The position numbers were made by a program, and so were the translations under genes. From NCBI GenBank assembly GCA_003575245.1, contig NMQN01000023.1, positions 1 to 7,470 of the forward strand: 7,470 nt of DNA. The letters are read 5' to 3'. A model generated the notes under the pieces. The model was given only the letters and a program-made list of their open reading frames with translations, was not told where the DNA came from and did no database searches. Positions 5,343-7,470 of the stretch are shown piece by piece (the stretch's first letter is position 1; each line of letters opens with the position of its first letter). Source of the stretch: Candidatus Atribacteria bacterium 1244-E10-H5-B2 (GTDB taxonomy: Bacteria > Atribacterota > JS1 > SB-45 > 34-128).

Positions 5343-5651
5343 TCAATCACTCGGAGCGGTCCTATTCCACGAATCATTTTCAGGATCACCCCTTTCTTTT
5401 TGTCTATTCTCCTTACGTAATTCTTTTGCCTTCCCTTTAAATTCTGCCCTAAGATGTAATAAGTCAAGCTCCAATGCAGTTATAAAACTACTAATCTCTT
5501 CCCAGCTATGTTTACCTTCATTAAGTCTATATTGAGGAGCAAATCCATTTTCGTCGTATAGCTTTAAGGGGCGTATCCTGATATCCATACCTCCATTACA
5601 TTCTTTATATTCCGGATATATGATTTTATATTTCTTCTTCTTTTTGCCCAT
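5343..5651 (-). CDS. Small basic hypothetical protein, 102 aa
   Basis: Two ATGs are possible, at 5666 and 5651. I prefer 5651 because GGGGA lies nine bases upstream, whereas 5666 has only an A/T-rich leader. The protein opens with a lysine run (GKKKKKYK), continues with a region containing YPEYKECNGGMDIRIRPL, and ends with a charged helix (ELDLLHLRAEFKGKAKELRKE) that could be a coiled coil. It overlaps the end of the 105-aa gene, so it is probably translated by coupling. No family recognised. Confidence 0.8.
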   Translation of the reverse strand: MGKKKKKYKIIYPEYKECNGGMDIRIRPLKLYDENGFAPQYRLNEGKHSWEEISSFITALELDLLHLRAEFKGKAKELRKENRQKERGDPENDSWNRTAPSD

Positions 5652-5943
5652 TATTATTTTCCCCATTTATACTTTTTATTGAATAACCTGTCTTTAGTTT
5701 TGCATTATTTTCTATCTTTTCTTCAATGAGTTTTTCTTTATTAGGTAAGTTAAAACATTTTTTACATAAACCATACCAGGCAGTCCTCATCTTCCCTTTT
5801 GGTAATTTACCCATTAACCAATCTACCCGGTTCTCGGGGTCATGGGGGATAAAACAACCTATTGTTATTATTTCTTTATCTCCACATAAAAAACATTCGC
5901 TTATATTATGTTTAGCAAATTCTAAGGCATCTTCTGCTTTCAT
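5626..5943 (-). CDS. Small zinc-binding protein, 105 aa
   Basis: Starts with ATG at 5943, overlapping the previous stop by four bases; the Shine-Dalgarno sequence AAGGAGG lies inside the end of the preceding gene. CFLC (C17, C20) and CKKC (C60, C63) make a four-cysteine zinc site, with CFIPHDPEN and GLCKKCFNLPN around it, like an HNH-type scaffold or a simple zinc finger. The HNH catalytic histidines are not evident, so I do not call a nuclease. The tail is rich in K, E and N. It overlaps the next gene by 26 bp. Confidence 0.84.
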   Translation of the reverse strand: MKAEDALEFAKHNISECFLCGDKEIITIGCFIPHDPENRVDWLMGKLPKGKMRTAWYGLCKKCFNLPNKEKLIEEKIENNAKLKTGYSIKSINGENNNGQKEEEI

Positions 5944-6290
5944 TCTAAACCTCCTTGTTTTTTACTTTTACTTTGTGATTCTGTTATGTTTTGTAATATC
6001 TGTTCTCTTATCTGGAATGGTCCGTGTCCGAACATAACCGTTTCTGTAGTTCTTAACTCATAACCATTTTTGACTTTTTCCCAACAGTCCTTATCCCAAG
6101 AAAGAAAGCCTACTAATAGTGCAGAATCAAATCCTTTTTTCTTTCTTATATCTTTCCATTTGGCTATTGTAGCTATCATCTCATCCATCTCTGGAGAGTA
6201 TTTTGGATTTGTTGATTTTTTATCTGCTGCTATTTGTTCTTCAACTGTTCCGTCCTTTGTAAAATAATCTATTGGTTCTTCTTTATTCAT
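5940..6290 (-). CDS. Hypothetical protein, 116 aa
   Basis: Starts with ATG at 6290 behind AAAGGAGAATAAG, a good Shine-Dalgarno sequence. The N-terminus is acidic, the centre helical (MDEMIATIAKWKDIRKKKG), then GFDSALLVGFLSWDKDCWEKVKNGYE and a polar C-terminal tail. There is no signal peptide or membrane span, and only one cysteine, so it is not a zinc ribbon. Its stop codon overlaps the start of the 105-aa gene as ATGA, implying translational coupling in one operon. No family recognised. Confidence 0.83.
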   Translation of the reverse strand: MNKEEPIDYFTKDGTVEEQIAADKKSTNPKYSPEMDEMIATIAKWKDIRKKKGFDSALLVGFLSWDKDCWEKVKNGYELRTTETVMFGHGPFQIREQILQNITESQSKSKKQGGLE

Positions 6291-6314
6291 CTTATTCTCC
6301 TTTCCTTTTATTCT

Positions 6315-6629
6315 TTATCTATCTTCCAAATATATTTTTCTTTTACCTTCAGTTTTACACTTCAAACATCTTAACCAAAACCGAATACATGGTGATGTGT
6401 TTCCATAGTCATCTGCCCTAACCTCATTGCGCTCTACCTTAATTACCTTTGCAGGTCCTTTACACTGTGGACATTCAAATGTAAAATGGTCTGTTCCATC
6501 AACTTTTACAGTCCAACCAAATAACTGTGCATACTGGATAGCGTGTTCTTTATCACGATAGACACGACCAGGTCCAGGTATTGACTTATCATTCCTATCC
6601 TTACGAGGATATATTAAAAGTTCTTTCAT
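6315..6629 (-). CDS. Small zinc-ribbon protein, 104 aa
   Basis: The start at 6629 is set by a strong AAAGGAGG located six bases upstream. CPQC (C53, C56) and CLKC (C88, C91) form a likely four-cysteine zinc ribbon, with an extra C81 between them. The N-terminal half has a basic start (IYPRKDR) and a GPGRVYRDKEHAIQYAQLFGW stretch, reminiscent of a small alpha/beta fold. It is the first gene of a compact run of four small genes; 24 bp separate it from the next. I do not recognise the family. Nucleic-acid binding is a reasonable guess from the zinc ribbon and basic character, but is inference only. Confidence 0.85.
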   Translation of the reverse strand: MKELLIYPRKDRNDKSIPGPGRVYRDKEHAIQYAQLFGWTVKVDGTDHFTFECPQCKGPAKVIKVERNEVRADDYGNTSPCIRFWLRCLKCKTEGKRKIYLEDR

Positions 6630-6645
6630 CTCTTCCTCCTTTCAA

Positions 6646-6672
6646 CAGACTAAGCAGACTAAGTAGACTAAC
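6646..6672. repeat. Triple 9-bp tandem repeat (cagactaag), left array
   Basis: Three contiguous 9-mers: cagactaag (6646-6654), cagactaag (6655-6663) and tagactaac (6664-6672). The array lies in the presumed 5' leader of the 104-aa gene, ending a few bases before its Shine-Dalgarno sequence. It is the inverted counterpart of the array at 6822-6848. The spacing of about one helical turn suits a protein-binding iteron, but slippage-generated repeats would look the same. Confidence 0.85.
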
Positions 6673-6821
6673 TGCTAATTTAAATTAAAATATATATGTA
6701 ATTTACCTTACCCTCTGAAACCCTTATAAACACGTAACCCTTGTTATATATATGTTTTATTGTTAATTAAAAAAAAAATATAGGAAGGTATTTAGTCTAA
6801 TTAAATTATTCCCTAATACCC

Positions 6822-6848
6822 TGTTTAGTCTGTTTAGTCTGTTTAGTC
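6822..6848. repeat. Triple 9-bp tandem repeat (tgtttagtc), right array
   Basis: Three perfect copies of tgtttagtc at 6822, 6831 and 6840, ending 8 bp before the stop codon of the ATPase gene. Read on the other strand the unit is gactaaaca, matching the left array (cagactaag) in inverted orientation with one transition per unit. A lone extra copy (tttagtcta) sits at 6791-6799. The two arrays bracket 149 bp of very AT-rich DNA. Confidence 0.88.
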
Positions 6849-6855
6849 TAAAATT

Positions 6856-7470
6856 TTATATGTATTGTTCTTTTAAATTTTTTAACAATTCTTTCTTTAT
6901 TAAGTATCCTTTTTTACCGATTCTAGCACTTTCAAAACCGAGCGACTCCATAACATAATGAATTTTCATTGTATTTATCTGAACTGATTCACTCCTATCT
7001 TCGTTAAGTAGTCCACATAAATCGAGACTCCCAATAAAGTCTTTTCCATCCTTTACATAGTCCAATAATATCTTCACTACTTCAGCTTCTAAACTCATCT
7101 GTTTTACCTTCTTGGCTTTCTTTGTTAAGAACTTAACAATACTTAAAAACTCTTCTTCCCTCTCTGGCGCAACTTCCATAATAACCCTGTATAGTGGTTT
7201 TAGTATTTGCCCAAGTCTCCTCCTGGCAAAATGTTTTAATCCTTTTAATTCTTTCCGTTTCCATTTATTAAGTAAAGTTGCCCTAAAAATTGTCAATTTA
7301 TTCCTTAATTCTTCTGCAGTTTCTAAACTTTTTTCGTCTTCTTCTATCAACGTTTCAACTGCTTCTCTAATGTTCTCTTTCATAATAAAGTGTATAGTCC
7401 TACTTTTTATAGCTGGGAGTAAACCTTGTTCTGAACCCATTGCTAAAGGTCCAAATACTTTGTAATACTT
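6856..7470 (-). CDS. C-terminal part of an AAA+ ATPase, phage/plasmid replication type (5' truncated by window)
   Basis: An internal ATG at 7440 gives 194 aa, but the frame stays open to the window edge (KYYKVFGPLAM...), so the true start lies outside and 204 residues are visible. The segment VFGPLAMGSEQGLLPAIKSR followed by TIHFIM resembles the end of an AAA+ core, where a potential arginine-finger SR closes the domain. The middle is lysine/glutamate-rich and helical. The end (SLGFESARIGKKGYLIKKE) resembles the small C-terminal winged-helix-like tail of DUF3631-type and related phage or plasmid ATPases. From that family resemblance I infer a helicase or primase-associated role in element replication. 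The Walker motifs would be upstream and are not seen. A repeat-rich gap separates it from the next gene, so it may be a separate transcription unit. The family assignment is tentative; that it is a real 3' end of a longer gene is quite secure. Confidence 0.72.
   Translation of the reverse strand, partial: KYYKVFGPLAMGSEQGLLPAIKSRTIHFIMKENIREAVETLIEEDEKSLETAEELRNKLTIFRATLLNKWKRKELKGLKHFARRRLGQILKPLYRVIMEVAPEREEEFLSIVKFLTKKAKKVKQMSLEAEVVKILLDYVKDGKDFIGSLDLCGLLNEDRSESVQINTMKIHYVMESLGFESARIGKKGYLIKKELLKNLKEQYI

Larger units (their letters stand above)
6630..6855. other. AT-rich intergenic region bracketed by inverted 9-mer arrays; possible origin, MITE-like element or regulatory leader
   Basis: No open frame is supported here. 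The interior between the arrays has long A/T runs (aatttaaattaaaatatat, then a run of ten A after ttaatt) and an internal direct repeat of aaccctt (near 6719 and 6737). On the minus strand this reads TATAT..AACAAGGGTTAC then TTTATAAGGGTTTC. Iterons plus an AT-rich segment beside a replication-type ATPase gene resemble a plasmid or phage origin. Alternatively the region could be a non-autonomous insertion with inverted ends, or the promoter/leader of the downstream operon. TTATAAACA at 6724-6732 is only a poor DnaA-box match. Confidence 0.4.

Noticed and set aside
5726..7465. Plus-strand open frames at 5726-6037, 6070-6267 and 7112-7465
   Set aside because: Antisense shadows of the 105-aa, 116-aa and ATPase genes; no ribosome-binding sites.
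1..7470. tRNA or rRNA gene serving as an integration site
   Set aside because: No GGTTCRANNCC T-loop or conserved rRNA segment was seen on either strand.

Overview
The window is low-GC DNA with every convincing gene on the minus strand, so it reads from right to left. It looks like part of an integrated mobile element, such as a prophage remnant, genomic island or phage-plasmid, in a bacterium. The supporting signs are a compact tyrosine recombinase, many very small tightly packed genes, several small zinc-ribbon proteins, and the C-terminal end of an AAA+ ATPase of phage/plasmid replication type. Shine-Dalgarno sequences are clear (GGAGG, AAAGGAGG, or the unusual GGGGGT) and codon use favours AGA and ATA. 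An AT-rich anaerobic or candidate-phylum bacterium would fit, but the sequence shows no taxonomic marker, so this is a weak inference.

In transcription order: 7470-6856 is the 3' end of a large ATPase gene cut by the window edge. The gap 6855-6630 is very AT-rich and has triple 9-bp repeats at both ends in inverted orientation. Then follows a tightly spaced series (6629-5343) of four small proteins, two with paired CxxC zinc ribbons. Next come six genes (5262-2625): a 215-aa protein ending in a VEHVHV..GG.AIVG motif, an 84-aa HGGKSTGPKTPEG protein, a 180-aa protein, a CPGC/CRNC zinc-ribbon protein, a 72-aa helix-turn-helix-like protein and an orphan 131-aa protein. Several of these resemble conserved but functionally uncharacterised proteins that travel together in phage-like or island regions.

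Below 2624 the coding density collapses. A 735-bp gene-free stretch (1890-2624) holds several hairpins and a good promoter for the recombinase gene (1889-1311). The remaining 1.3 kb holds no large gene. It carries two possible short genes (54 aa and 39 aa; the latter a single-pass membrane peptide) and a dense set of unusual repeats. Short motifs of 9-11 bp are tandemly duplicated or triplicated, and each element has its own private motif, often followed by a G-tract. Two ~91-bp elements (103-193 and 315-406) share flanks and a hairpin but carry different tandem dimers. Three ~55-bp modules (685-847) sit directly upstream of the 39-aa gene. I regard this private-repeat architecture as the most interesting unexplained signal; its function cannot be read from the sequence.
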